A stretch of 64,000 nucleotides of DNA, taken from Nocardioides sp. dk884. GTDB taxonomy: Bacteria > Actinomycetota > Actinomycetes > Propionibacteriales > Nocardioidaceae. Positions 43,115-51,894 of this stretch are shown here, in pieces (within the stretch, counting starts at the first letter, position 1; the number at the start of each line of letters is the position of its first letter). The position numbers and the translations under genes were made by a program. The stretch lies in the NCBI RefSeq assembly GCF_009557055.1, contig NZ_CP045649.1:2579501-2643500 (forward strand). The letters run 5' to 3'. The notes below the pieces were generated by a model. It saw only the letters and a list, made by a program, of their open reading frames with translations, ran no database searches and was not told the origin of the DNA.

Positions 43115-44249
43115 GGGTGATCTCCTCCTCCAGCCAGCGGGCGGCGACGTCCGGCCCGCCGCCGAGCGCCCCGAGCAGCCGGGCCCGCTCCGACCACAGG
43201 TGCAGGTCGGTCTCCACGACGTAGCCCATGCCGCCGTGCAGCTGGTGGCCATCGAGCGTCGCGCGTCGGTACGCCGTGGCGGCGTGCAGCACCGCGACCG
43301 CCGTCTCCCGGACGGCCGGTCGGCCGCGGCCGTGCCAGAAGACCGCGCTCCGGGCGGCCAGCCGGGCCGCCTGGACCGCGATGTGCACGTCGGCCACGAG
43401 GTGCTGGGCCGCCTGGAAGGACGCGATGGCCCGGCCGAACTGCTCACGGCCCCGGACGTGACCCACGGTGCGCTCGAGCACCGCGTCCGCGCCGGCGGCC
43501 ATGTCGACGCATTGCAGCGCCCGGACGAGCAGCGCGACGCGGCGCACCCCGTCCGCGGCGAGGCCGACCCCCTCGGGCCCGGTCAGCACGTCCGCCGCCG
43601 GCACCACGACGTGGTCGAGGTCCAGCTGCTGAAGCCGGTCGGCGTCGCTGGTCGGCAGCGCGGTTCGCGTGATCCCCGGGGCCCGCGGATCGAGCAGCAC
43701 CCCGACCAGCCGGTCCGGCTCGCCGTACGACGCGAGGGTGGCGGTGGCCAGCACCCGGTGGGCGAGGTCGGCGTCGAGGACGTGGTCGAGGCGACCGCTC
43801 ACCGCGACCCGGTCCCCGCCGATCGGCTCCGCGCGCAGCGTCGGGCGCACGTCGGCGGCGTCGTAGGGGCTCCCCAGCGCCACGGCGCCGCGCAGCTCAC
43901 CACGGCACAGCGGGGCGAGCACACGTGCCTGCTGCTCCGCACTGCCCAGGGCGGCGACCGCGAGGCCGAGGTGGAGGGTGCTGAGCACGACCGTGGGGCA
44001 CAGCGCGCGCCCGGCCTCGGCGTACACGACGGCCAGGTCGTCGAGCGTGCCACCGGCGCCGCCGACGTCCTCGGCGAACGGCAGCGCGAGCACCTCCGCG
44101 GCGACCAGCGACTCCCACAGCTTCTCCGGGACCCGGTCTCCGCCGGGCTCGCGCAGCGCGCGGACCAGGTCGGGCGGGCAGTGGGTGGCGAACAGCTCAC
44201 GGAGGCTGGCGGCGAGGTCACGCTCCTGCGTGGTGCGGACGAGCTTCAC
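43107..44249 (-). CDS. Acyl-CoA dehydrogenase subunit B
   Basis: The 380-residue protein has the acyl-CoA dehydrogenase fold but is divergent: the middle FAD-binding block reads RGAVALGSPYDAADVRP instead of the common CAxTEPxxGSD form, while the C-terminal HGREQFGRAIASFQAAQH-like stretch (VRGREQFG...) and LHGGMGYVVETDLHLWSER are recognisable. It lacks the C-terminal EGTxxI motif. Such short, divergent subunits are partners in alpha2beta2 enzymes like ChsE1-ChsE2, which oxidise CoA esters with a bulky, cyclic or branched end. The upstream gene encodes the better conserved partner. Confidence 0.86.
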   Translation of the reverse strand: MKLVRTTQERDLAASLRELFATHCPPDLVRALREPGGDRVPEKLWESLVAAEVLALPFAEDVGGAGGTLDDLAVVYAEAGRALCPTVVLSTLHLGLAVAALGSAEQQARVLAPLCRGELRGAVALGSPYDAADVRPTLRAEPIGGDRVAVSGRLDHVLDADLAHRVLATATLASYGEPDRLVGVLLDPRAPGITRTALPTSDADRLQQLDLDHVVVPAADVLTGPEGVGLAADGVRRVALLVRALQCVDMAAGADAVLERTVGHVRGREQFGRAIASFQAAQHLVADVHIAVQAARLAARSAVFWHGRGRPAVRETAVAVLHAATAYRRATLDGHQLHGGMGYVVETDLHLWSERARLLGALGGGPDVAARWLEEEITRG

Positions 44250-44260
44250 GGTTTCCTCTC

Positions 44261-45451
44261 TCAGCGACCGTAGGACGGCATGGCGTGCCCGCGCTGGGCG
44301 ATGACGTCGCGCAGCACCTCGTTGGTGCCGGCGCCGAAGCGCAGGAGCGGGGCGATGCGGTAGAGCCGCTCGAAGCGGCCGTCGTCGGGGGCGGCCGTGG
44401 TGCGGTGGCCGAGCAGGCCGTCGGGGCCGAGCAGGTCGAGCGCGACCTCGGCGATGCGCTGGCGCAGCTCGCTGGTGAAGACCTTCTCGACGCTCACCTC
44501 GATGCTCGGGATGATGCCCTCGTCGAGCAGCGAGGCGGCCTCGAAGCCCATCAGGGTGGCCACCTCGACGTCGGCGTCCAGCAACGCGAGCCGGCGGCGT
44601 ACGGCGGGGTCGTGCGCCGGCACCGCGCCGTCACGCCGGGGGCGGCGGGCGAGCTCGAGGAGGTCGTCGACCGCGCGGCGCAGGTCGCCGGCGTTGGTGA
44701 GGGCGCCGCGCTCGAGGTCCAGCGCGCCGGTGATGTAGAGCCAGCCCTTGTTGACCTCGCCGATCAGGTGGGAGGCGGGCACCCGGACGTCGTCGAAGAA
44801 CGCCTCGTTGGTGCGGTAGCCCGACCAGGCGGTGAGCGGGCGGATGGTGACCCCCGGGTGGTCGATCGGCACGATGATCACGGAGATGCCGCGGTGCTTG
44901 GGGGCGTCGGGGTCGGTGCGGACGCACAGCCACTCGTGGGTGGAGCGCTGGGCACCGCTGTTCCAGGTCTTGGCGCCGTTGATCACCCACTCGCCGTCCT
45001 CCATGGTCCCCTCGAGCACCGCGCGGGTGCGCAGGCTCGCCAGGTCGGTGCCGGCGCCGGGCTCGGAGTAGCCCACGGCGCAGACCATCTCGCCGCGCGC
45101 GATCGGCGGCAGGAACTCCGCCTTGTTGCGCTCGGTGCCGTGGCGCATGATCATCGGCGCCACCGAGGTGACGGTGAGGTCGGGGCCCGGGACGCCCCAG
45201 TACTCGAACTCGCTGACCAGCAGGTGCTGGTAGATCGGGCCCAGGCCGAGACCACCGTGCTCGACCGGCCAGTTCAGGCCGAACCAGCCCTTCTCGCCGA
45301 TCTTGCGGCGGAACGCCATGAGCTCGCCGTCGCGCTTCTCCAGGTCGTGCTCGGCCAGCTCGGCTCGCAGCGCCGGGGTGACGTGCTCGCGCAGGAACGC
45401 CCGGACCTCCTCCTGCCACGCACGCTGCTCGGTGTCGAGCTCGAAGTCCAC
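44261..45451 (-). CDS. Acyl-CoA dehydrogenase subunit A
   Basis: A 396-residue flavoprotein introducing an alpha,beta double bond into an acyl-CoA. VGYSEPGAGTDLASL and WVINGAKTWNSGA hold FAD and substrate contacts, and the end reads RFGAGTNEVLRDVIA. There the usual EGT has Ala in place of Glu, so the catalytic base must come from elsewhere in the protein or from the partner, as in other actinobacterial FadE heteromers. It is the first gene of the nine-gene operon. GTG at 45451 is 29 bases from copy 4 of the 23-bp element. Confidence 0.9.
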   Translation of the reverse strand: MDFELDTEQRAWQEEVRAFLREHVTPALRAELAEHDLEKRDGELMAFRRKIGEKGWFGLNWPVEHGGLGLGPIYQHLLVSEFEYWGVPGPDLTVTSVAPMIMRHGTERNKAEFLPPIARGEMVCAVGYSEPGAGTDLASLRTRAVLEGTMEDGEWVINGAKTWNSGAQRSTHEWLCVRTDPDAPKHRGISVIIVPIDHPGVTIRPLTAWSGYRTNEAFFDDVRVPASHLIGEVNKGWLYITGALDLERGALTNAGDLRRAVDDLLELARRPRRDGAVPAHDPAVRRRLALLDADVEVATLMGFEAASLLDEGIIPSIEVSVEKVFTSELRQRIAEVALDLLGPDGLLGHRTTAAPDDGRFERLYRIAPLLRFGAGTNEVLRDVIAQRGHAMPSYGR

Positions 45452-45480
45452 CGGCGGGCCACCCTTCGTCCATTTGATCC

Positions 45481-45503
45481 GAACTATTCCTGTTCGGCAT
45501 ATG
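45481..45503 (-). promoter_or_regulatory. Shared 23-bp element, copy 4
   Basis: Read on the minus strand, the right part CAGGAATAGTTC matches the core of the other copies at 11 of 12 positions, with CATATG as the left half. It is 29 bases before the start of the nine-gene operon, in the same orientation as copies 1 and 2. TTGACT lies just upstream and may be the -35 element. Confidence 0.65.
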
Positions 45504-45596
45504 CAGTCAACGACATCGCCGGGGTGGTGTCAACGGCGGTCTCACGCCGGGTGGCGACGGACCGCAGTGGTCGACGGCTCTGGTCGCCGACGGGCC

Positions 45597-46421
45597 TCAG
45601 CCGGCGTCGGGGGCGAACGGTCGTGGCGCCGGCGGCAGGTCGCTCACCCTGCCGGTCCACCGCGGGGCCCGTCGCTCGCGGAAGGCGCGCACGCCCTCGC
45701 GGACGTCGTCGTGGCCCATCAGCCGGCGGTGCCAGGCGGTCTCGAGGCGCTCGACCTCCGCGGCGTCGAGGTCGAAGGCGGCCCAGAGCAGCTGCTTGCT
45801 CGCGGCCACGGACTGCGGCGCGGTGTGGGTGGCCACGTCGCGGGCCCAGGCGAGGGCGGCGGGGAGCACCTCCTCGGCGGGCAGCACGCGGCTGCCGAGC
45901 CCGAGATCCAGCGCCCGGTGCCCGTCGAAGGTCGCCCCGGAGAGCAGCACCTCCGCGGCACGGGAGACCCCGATCATCCGGGGCAGCACCCAGTGCGACC
46001 ACGCGTCGCCGAGCAGGCCGCGGCGCGCCTGCACCACGCCGTACGACGCGTCGGCAGCGAGGAAGCGCACGTCGCACTGCAGCGCCAGAGTGAGCCCGAT
46101 CCCCAGCGCGTGGCCGTTGACCGCGGCGATCACCGGTTTGCGCACCGCGAACGCCGGGAAGCGCACCCCGGCAGCGCTGAAGCCGGCGTCGGTGCCGGCG
46201 AAGGTGGACTCCCCCGCGCTCAGGTCGGCGCCGGCGCAGAACGCGGGCGGGGTGCCGGTGAGCACGACCGCGCGGATCTCGTCGTCGGCGTCGCAGCGCT
46301 CATACGCCGCGGCCAGCTCGCGGCCGGTCGCGGCGTCGAACGCGTTGCGCTTCTCGGGCGCGTGCAGGGTGAGCGTGGCGACCCCGTCGGCGACATCGAC
46401 CAGGACGCTGCTCGCGCTCAC
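45597..46421 (-). CDS. Enoyl-CoA hydratase/isomerase (crotonase) family protein
   Basis: The 274-residue crotonase has the CoA-binding NAFDAATGRELAAAYE and the oxyanion-hole blocks AFCAGADLSAG and AVNGHALGIGLTLALQCDVRF. The first catalytic Glu of true hydratases (in the common PE-x-x-x-G motif) reads YGVVQARRGLLGD here, with Gln, while the second (SRAAEVLLSG) is present. The reaction could therefore be isomerisation, hydrolysis or another crotonase reaction rather than simple hydration. It is the last gene of the ligase-carboxylase-crotonase operon; its GTG overlaps the carboxylase stop. About 145 bases separate it from the next operon downstream. Confidence 0.88.
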   Translation of the reverse strand: MSASSVLVDVADGVATLTLHAPEKRNAFDAATGRELAAAYERCDADDEIRAVVLTGTPPAFCAGADLSAGESTFAGTDAGFSAAGVRFPAFAVRKPVIAAVNGHALGIGLTLALQCDVRFLAADASYGVVQARRGLLGDAWSHWVLPRMIGVSRAAEVLLSGATFDGHRALDLGLGSRVLPAEEVLPAALAWARDVATHTAPQSVAASKQLLWAAFDLDAAEVERLETAWHRRLMGHDDVREGVRAFRERRAPRWTGRVSDLPPAPRPFAPDAG

Positions 46422-47929
46422 GGCAGGTAGCCCGTGTGCACGACCGGCTCGGGACGGGCCGACGGCCGGGCCAGGCGGAGCCCGGCCAGCAGGGCGTTGC
46501 GCAGCTCGCGCGGGTCGATCACCTCGTCGTACGTCGCGGACGCAGCCAGGCGCCACGGCCCGGCTGCCTCGTTGGCGAGCAGGGCCTCGCGGGTCTCGGC
46601 GTCCGCACCCGACGTGGCGCCGCCGACCGCGGCCGGGATGCCGCCGAGCATCGCGCCGGGGAAGGCCAGCGAGAGCGTCTGGCCGCCGAAGGCGTTCTGG
46701 CCCATCACCGAGCTGCCGAACCCGAAGGCCTTGCGCACCGTGACGTGCAGCTTGGGCACCTCGGCGCGGTGCTGGGCGGCGAACATCCGCGCCGCGGCGC
46801 GCAGGATGCCGGCCTTCTCCGAGGCGCTGCCCGCGAGCACGCCGGGGTTGTCGGCCAGCTGGAGCAGCGGGAGGTGGAACGCGGCCGCGCGCTCGACGAA
46901 GCGCGCGCCCTTCTCGGCGGCCGCGACGTCGATCGCCCCGGCCAGCACCTCGGGCTGGTTGGCGACCACGGCGACCGGGCGGCCGCCGAGGCGTCCCAGC
47001 GCGGTGATCAGCGACCGGCCATGGCGGGCGCCGATCTCCAGCAGCGACCCGGCGTCGAGCAGCTCCTCGAGCAGCAGGTGCATGTCGTAGGGCCGGCGCG
47101 GATTGGGCGGGACCACGTCGAGCACCCGCTCCAGCAGCCGCTCGCCGGTGTCCGGCCCGGAGGTCGTGGGCGGGTTCTCCCAGGCGTTGGCGGGCAGGTA
47201 GGACAGCCAGCGGCGCACTGCGCGCAGCGCCGCGTGCACGTCGGGCGCCACCTCGTGCACGACCCCGCTGGCCTCGGCGTGCACCGCGGCGCCGCCGAGC
47301 TCCTCCTTGGTGACCACCTCGCCGAGCGAGGCCTTCACCAGCGGCGGGCCGGCGGTGAACAGCGAGCCGTCGCCCTCGACCAGCACGACATGGTCGGCCA
47401 GCGGAGCGGCGAGGGCACCGTGCCCGGCGGACGGTCCGGTCACGACGACAGCGGTGGGGACCAGCCCGGCCAGCTCGACCAGGGCCTGCAGGTCGTTCGG
47501 AGCGGGGCGGTGCACGGCGAGCGCGTTGGTCGCCCGGTGCCCGGCCCCCTCGAGCACCAGCACCAGCGGCACCCGCTCCTGGCGGGCCAGCGCGGCGAGG
47601 CGGGCGCGCTTGGTGGCCCCCGCCGTACCGATCGAGCCACCGGCGACCGTGAAGTCCTCGACCCCGACCAGCACCGGGCGCCCGTCGATGAGTCCGGAGC
47701 CGGCGACGAACGCGTCCGCCGGGGTGGAGCCGTCCCCGGCGAGGGTGCCGAGCTCGGCGAAGGTGTCGGGGTCGAGCAGCGCCGCGACCCGGGCCCGGGC
47801 GTCCAGGCGCCCCGCACGGCGTACCCGCTCGAGCTTGTCCGGGCCACCCATCGACCGCGCGGCCGTACGCCGCCGCGCCAGGTCCGCCAGCAGCGGCTCC
47901 CACTCGTCGCGGTGCCCGGACGGGCTCAT
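46418..47929 (-). CDS. Acyl-CoA carboxylase, carboxyltransferase (beta) subunit
   Basis: A 503-residue carboxyltransferase that moves CO2 from biotin to an acyl-CoA. Both crotonase-like halves are visible: the N-terminal one with MGGPDKLERVRRAGRLDARARVAALLDP (in pieces) and SIGTAGATKRARLAALA, and the C-terminal one with FGSSVMGQNAFGGQTL and AVGGATSGADAETREALL. No biotin carboxylase/BCCP (alpha) gene is nearby, so a partner elsewhere must be used. Propionyl-CoA released by a retro-aldolase is one possible substrate; geranyl- or methylcrotonyl-type CoA esters, as in terpene and leucine catabolism, are others. The ATG overlaps the ligase stop (ATGA). Confidence 0.88.
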   Translation of the reverse strand: MSPSGHRDEWEPLLADLARRRTAARSMGGPDKLERVRRAGRLDARARVAALLDPDTFAELGTLAGDGSTPADAFVAGSGLIDGRPVLVGVEDFTVAGGSIGTAGATKRARLAALARQERVPLVLVLEGAGHRATNALAVHRPAPNDLQALVELAGLVPTAVVVTGPSAGHGALAAPLADHVVLVEGDGSLFTAGPPLVKASLGEVVTKEELGGAAVHAEASGVVHEVAPDVHAALRAVRRWLSYLPANAWENPPTTSGPDTGERLLERVLDVVPPNPRRPYDMHLLLEELLDAGSLLEIGARHGRSLITALGRLGGRPVAVVANQPEVLAGAIDVAAAEKGARFVERAAAFHLPLLQLADNPGVLAGSASEKAGILRAAARMFAAQHRAEVPKLHVTVRKAFGFGSSVMGQNAFGGQTLSLAFPGAMLGGIPAAVGGATSGADAETREALLANEAAGPWRLAASATYDEVIDPRELRNALLAGLRLARPSARPEPVVHTGYLP

Positions 47930-49563
47930 GACACCCGCACCTCGCGTCGCATCACCTTGCCGGTGGCGTTGCGCGGCAGCGCCTCGGAGGTCAGCGTCCA
48001 GCGGGTGGGGACCTTGTAGCGCGCGATCAGCGACTGCACGTGCTCGCGCAGGTCCTCGGCGGTGGTCGCCGAGCCCTCGTCGAGCACGACGACGGCGGCC
48101 ACCTCCTCGCCCCAGTCGGGGTGCTCCACGCCGAGCACGATGCTCTCGCGGACCTCGGGGTGGGCGTCGAGGGCGTTCTCGACCTCGGCCGGGTAGACGT
48201 TCTCCCCGCCGCGCAGGATCAGGTCGGAGCGGCGGCTGGAGATGTGCAGCTGTCCGTCGTGCATCGTGCCGAGGTCGCCGGTGCGGAAGAACCCGTCGGG
48301 GGCGGTGACCGCGGCCGTGGCCTCGGGGTCGTGCCAGTAGCCGGTCATCACCAGCGGGCCGCGCAGGCAGACCTCGCCCTCGACGCCGTCGGGCACCCGG
48401 CGGTTCTCGGCGTCGCGGACCTCGACCTCCATGGTCGGCACCGGCCGGCCGACGGTCTCGGGGTCGGCGACCAGGTCGGCGGCGCTGGCCAGGGTCGCGG
48501 CGCTCGAGGACTCGGTGAGCCCGTACGTCGTGCCGAGCGAGCGGCCGGCGACCGGCAGCACCTCGCGCACCCGCTGCTTGAGCGCCGGCGCGGAGGGCGC
48601 GCTGTTGACGGTGAAGGTGCGCAGCGAGGACAGGTCGTAGCCGTCGAGGCCGTGCCTGTCGGCGTGCTCGATCAGGCGGCTGGCCATGGTCGGCACCGCG
48701 CCCCAGTTGGTGACCTTCTCGGCCTCGACGAGGCGCAGCACCCGGTCGATGTCGAACTTGCCGAGGTGGATGACCGCGGTGTCGCCGACGGCCAGGCGGA
48801 TCACCGCGATGTTGTGCAGCGCCGCGATGTGGAACAGCGGGGTCGCGAGCAGCCAGCGGCGCGGTGGCGGCGCCATGCCGAGCTCGGCGGCGACCGCGTC
48901 GTTGAGCAGGTGGAACCAGACCGCGGCCACCACGTTGCGGTGCGAGTGAGTGGCGCCCTTGGGCCGACCGGTGGTGCCGCTGGTGAACAGCACGACGGCC
49001 GGGTCGTCCTCGGTGACCAGCGTGTCGAGGTCGGCGGGCAGCGTCGCCCCGGCGTACCGCTCGATGAGGGCCGGCAGGTCCTCCTCGATCGAGACCACCG
49101 GCAGGCCCGGGTCGCCGACCAGCGCACGGCGCGGCGCGTCCGCGACCAGCACGGTCGGCTCGGTGCGCTCGAGTCCGTAGCGGATCTCCGGTCCCGCCCA
49201 CAGCGAGTTCATGCCCACCACGACCGCGCCCAGGGCCTGCGCGGCCCAGAACGTCACGATCCACTCCGGGGAGTTCGCGGCGCAGATCGCGACCCGGTCG
49301 CCGCGCCCGACGCCGTGCTCGGTGCGCAGCGCGGCCGCGAGCGCGGCGACGGCGTCGAGGTGCTCGGCGAAGCTCATCCGGGAGCGCTCGGTGACGAGGT
49401 ACTCCGCGTCCCCGTGCCGCGCGGAGTCGAGCAGCAGCCGGCCGAGGCTTCGCTGGCGGTTCGCGAAGACCTGGAGCTGCTGGCCACGGACCTCCTCGAG
49501 GCGGATCTCGAAGGGCTGGCCGGGCGCGGTGAGCCGGGCGAGGGCGTCGTCTCGGGTGATCAT
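47926..49563 (-). CDS. AMP-forming acyl-CoA synthetase (fatty-acid type)
   Basis: The 545-residue ligase has the classical ANL motifs: VLFTSGTTGRPKGATHSH (P-loop, residues ~188-205), ATPLFHIAALHN, TTYGLTESSSAATL (A5), FRTGDLGTMHDGQLHISSRR and the lysine in PRNATGKVMRR. It activates a carboxylic acid to its CoA ester. It begins a three-gene operon with carboxylase and crotonase. The ATG at 49563 overlaps the stop of a 23-codon frame that looks like the 5' end of a thiolase gene, so translation may be coupled to that relic. The substrate is probably the growth compound itself or its first acid intermediate. Confidence 0.92.
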   Translation of the reverse strand: MITRDDALARLTAPGQPFEIRLEEVRGQQLQVFANRQRSLGRLLLDSARHGDAEYLVTERSRMSFAEHLDAVAALAAALRTEHGVGRGDRVAICAANSPEWIVTFWAAQALGAVVVGMNSLWAGPEIRYGLERTEPTVLVADAPRRALVGDPGLPVVSIEEDLPALIERYAGATLPADLDTLVTEDDPAVVLFTSGTTGRPKGATHSHRNVVAAVWFHLLNDAVAAELGMAPPPRRWLLATPLFHIAALHNIAVIRLAVGDTAVIHLGKFDIDRVLRLVEAEKVTNWGAVPTMASRLIEHADRHGLDGYDLSSLRTFTVNSAPSAPALKQRVREVLPVAGRSLGTTYGLTESSSAATLASAADLVADPETVGRPVPTMEVEVRDAENRRVPDGVEGEVCLRGPLVMTGYWHDPEATAAVTAPDGFFRTGDLGTMHDGQLHISSRRSDLILRGGENVYPAEVENALDAHPEVRESIVLGVEHPDWGEEVAAVVVLDEGSATTAEDLREHVQSLIARYKVPTRWTLTSEALPRNATGKVMRREVRVS

Positions 49564-49631
49564 CGGCGCCGGCTCCGCTCACTGGTGGTGTGCGGCGTGC
49601 GGACGGCGTCCGCGATGACGGGGGTACGCAT
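49560..49631 (-). pseudogene. Thiolase N-terminal relic, 23 codons
   Basis: A short frame with ATG at 49631 and a GAGGAG ribosome-binding site encodes MRTPVIADAVRTP, which matches the invariant N-terminus of acetyl-CoA acetyltransferases, then a non-conserved tail of ten residues and a TGA overlapping the ligase ATG. The simplest reading is that a thiolase gene stood at the head of this operon and was deleted internally, fusing its start to the ligase. It may still act as a leader peptide coupling ligase translation. Confidence 0.6.
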
Positions 49632-49778
49632 GAGGGCTCCTCGGGACGGCTCGGACGCTCGGACGCTAGCCGCGACCCGCGTCACACGGCGAGGGCTTCC
49701 CGCTCACCGAAAACGCCTGGCGCTCCTCCGTCCGCGGGCGGTGCTCCCGAGTCTGACGGCGGGCGCCGACACCGGCCC

Positions 49779-50474
49779 TCAGCGCGAGGGCGCGAACAGC
49801 GCCACCGCGACCTCGACCTCCTCGGGGCCGGCGGAGAGGCCGGCGACCTCGGCGACGCCCTCGAAGGACACCAGGCTCCCCGCCGGGAGCGGGCGCCCGT
49901 CCGCGATCATCGCGCCGGCGAGGACCACGGCGTACCCCGCCTGCCCAGCCGGGAGGTCGACGAGACACAGCGGCTCGCCGGGTGCCAGGCGTACGCCGTA
50001 GGCCCGCGCACCACGGCCGCTGCCGCCCAGCTCTACCAGTCCCGCGCCGACGGCTACCCGCTCGTCGAGGAGGACGGTGAAGTGCTCTCCGCAGCCCGCC
50101 AGCCGGCGTCGCTTCTCCCGCTCCTCGGGCATGTAGTTGATGCCAGTGGTCGGGTCGCGGCGCAGGGTCAGGTAGGAGATCCCGACCTCCGGGTCCGTGC
50201 AGATCGGACCGTAGGAGGCGTAGGCATCGGTGTAGTGCACGACGCCCGGCACGGCGCGGTCGCGCCCGATCGTCCCCGCACCGCCGACCACGACCTGGAA
50301 CTGGTCGACCTCGTGGAAGTGCGCGCGCAGCTCGCCCGCCTGCTGCTCGACCAGGTAGGCCTGCTCCCCCGACTGCTTCGCGGCGTGGCTGCCGAGGTAG
50401 TCGCGCATGAGGTAGCCCGCCCCGTCGGGGCCGTAGGTCACGGACTGGATCTCGCTGGGTGTGATCGTGCGCAT
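49779..50474 (-). CDS. Cupin-like protein of unknown function
   Basis: The 231-residue protein starts MRTITPSEIQSVTYG and has a first beta-barrel half with LRAHFHEVDQFQVVVGGAG, where H-x-H...Q is the cupin metal-site pattern, and a second half with AYGVRLAPGEPLCLVDLP and SLVSFEG. A soluble oxygenase or binding protein is likely, but no reaction can be named. ATG at 50474 is chosen; GTG at 50489 is an alternative, and neither has a strong ribosome-binding site. It is divergent from the histidine kinase gene, with a large inverted repeat between them. Confidence 0.7.
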   Translation of the reverse strand: MRTITPSEIQSVTYGPDGAGYLMRDYLGSHAAKQSGEQAYLVEQQAGELRAHFHEVDQFQVVVGGAGTIGRDRAVPGVVHYTDAYASYGPICTDPEVGISYLTLRRDPTTGINYMPEEREKRRRLAGCGEHFTVLLDERVAVGAGLVELGGSGRGARAYGVRLAPGEPLCLVDLPAGQAGYAVVLAGAMIADGRPLPAGSLVSFEGVAEVAGLSAGPEEVEVAVALFAPSR

Positions 50475-50545
50475 GTGCCTGTGTGCCACACCGTCGCACC
50501 GCCCTGTCGGCGGTTCCCGTCCAGCGGAACCGGCACGCCCTTGGC

Positions 50546-50594
50546 TGATGGCGGTGCTCCGCAGTCAGCCCGTGGCTGCGGAGCACCGCCATCA
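50546..50594. repeat. 19-bp perfect inverted repeat
   Basis: TGATGGCGGTGCTCCGCAG at 50546-50564 is repeated inverted at 50576-50594 with an 11-base loop. It lies in the 157-base gap between divergent genes (cupin and kinase), so it is not a terminator by position. It could be an operator, an RNA structure in the kinase leader, or a dispersed palindromic element. Confidence 0.8.
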
Positions 50595-50631
50595 CGCAAG
50601 GACCGGTGTGCGGGCAGGTAGCGTTCCGGCC

Positions 50632-51894
50632 GTGAGTCAACCAAGCAGTGTCGCGCCCATCGACGTGCGCGTCGCGGCGGGGACCGGGGCGATCGTGCTG
50701 CTCGGGCTGGCAGCGCTCGTCGCCGTCACCTCCGCCGCCCCGGACGCCGGCGTGGTCGCGCCGGTGCCGTCGACGACGGCGTGGGTGCTGGGCGCGGTGA
50801 CGCTGCTGCTCCAGGCAGCCGCGCTCCTGTGGCGTCGTACGGCGCCGCGCGCGACCCTCCTCGCGACTGCGCTCGGCATGCTCCTGTGTGGCGTCTGGGG
50901 GCTCGGCGACGCGATCGGCCTGGCCCAGCCGGCCGTCCTGATCGCGGCGTACACCCTCGGGGTCGAGCGGCCGCTGTCGCGCGACACCGTGCCCACCTTC
51001 GCCCTCGCGGCGCTGCTCACCGGCGCCGGGACGACCGTCGCCGGGCTGTTTGGCGGCGAGGAGCTGGCGGCCGCGGTGGGGTTCGGGATGCTGCAGGGCG
51101 TCTCGACGGTCGGGGTCCCGCTCGTCGTCGCGATCGTGGTCTCGACGCGGCGCGAGATCCGGCAGGCGCGCGCCAGCCGCACCGAGGCGCTCGAGCGCGA
51201 GCACGGGGCGCTCGTGCAGGCGGCCGTCGCCCGCGAGCGCACCGCGATGGCCCGCGAGCTGCACGACATCGCCGCCCACCACCTCTCCGGCATCGCGGTG
51301 ATGACCGCCGCGATCGGCACCCAGATCGACTCCGACCCGGCCGGCGCCAAGGCCGCGGTCGCGCAGGTGCGCCAGCAGAGCACTGCCGTGCTGCGCGACC
51401 TGCGCAGCCTGGTCGGGCTGCTGCGTGAGGACGACCAGGAGGGAGGTCCCGACCGGGTGCGCCCGGAGTCGCTCGCCGGCATCGCCGCGCTGGTCGAGGA
51501 CGTCACCGGCGCCGGTCGCGACGTCGGGCTGACAGTCCTCTCCGGCGGCCGGCCGCTCGGCGACGGGGTCGGGCCGCTCGCCCAGCTCGCGGCGTACCGG
51601 ATGGCCCAGGAGGCGCTCGCCAACGCCGCTCGCCACGCCCCCGGGGCCCGCGCCGAGGTCGTCATCGACGACCGTGACCCCGACGCCGTCGAGGTGACCG
51701 TCCACAACGAGCGACCCACCGCGGCTCCGCCACCGGAGGGACGCGACGGGTTCGGCATCCTCGGTATGCGCGAGCGGGCCGAGCTCACCGGCGCCAGCCT
51801 GGCCGTCGGGCCCACGACCGACGGCGGCTGGCAGGTCGCCCTGGAGATACCGCGCGACCACCGCCTCGAGGGAAGCACGAGGGAACACGCATGA
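50632..51894 (+). CDS. Sensor histidine kinase (NarL/DesK-type)
   Basis: A 420-residue kinase. Six hydrophobic segments between residues ~14 and 170 form the membrane sensor, with very short loops, so it probably senses within the membrane. The HisKA_3 domain follows, with the phosphorylated His211 in ARELHDIAAHHLSG. The N box (AQEALANAARHAPG) and G box (GFGILGMRER) make the ATPase domain. It phosphorylates the response regulator encoded next, whose ATG overlaps its stop (ATGA). An ABC/FtsX-type transporter follows 120 bases on, a common target of such envelope-stress systems. GTG at 50632 is the start. Confidence 0.92.
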   Translation: MSQPSSVAPIDVRVAAGTGAIVLLGLAALVAVTSAAPDAGVVAPVPSTTAWVLGAVTLLLQAAALLWRRTAPRATLLATALGMLLCGVWGLGDAIGLAQPAVLIAAYTLGVERPLSRDTVPTFALAALLTGAGTTVAGLFGGEELAAAVGFGMLQGVSTVGVPLVVAIVVSTRREIRQARASRTEALEREHGALVQAAVARERTAMARELHDIAAHHLSGIAVMTAAIGTQIDSDPAGAKAAVAQVRQQSTAVLRDLRSLVGLLREDDQEGGPDRVRPESLAGIAALVEDVTGAGRDVGLTVLSGGRPLGDGVGPLAQLAAYRMAQEALANAARHAPGARAEVVIDDRDPDAVEVTVHNERPTAAPPPEGRDGFGILGMRERAELTGASLAVGPTTDGGWQVALEIPRDHRLEGSTREHA

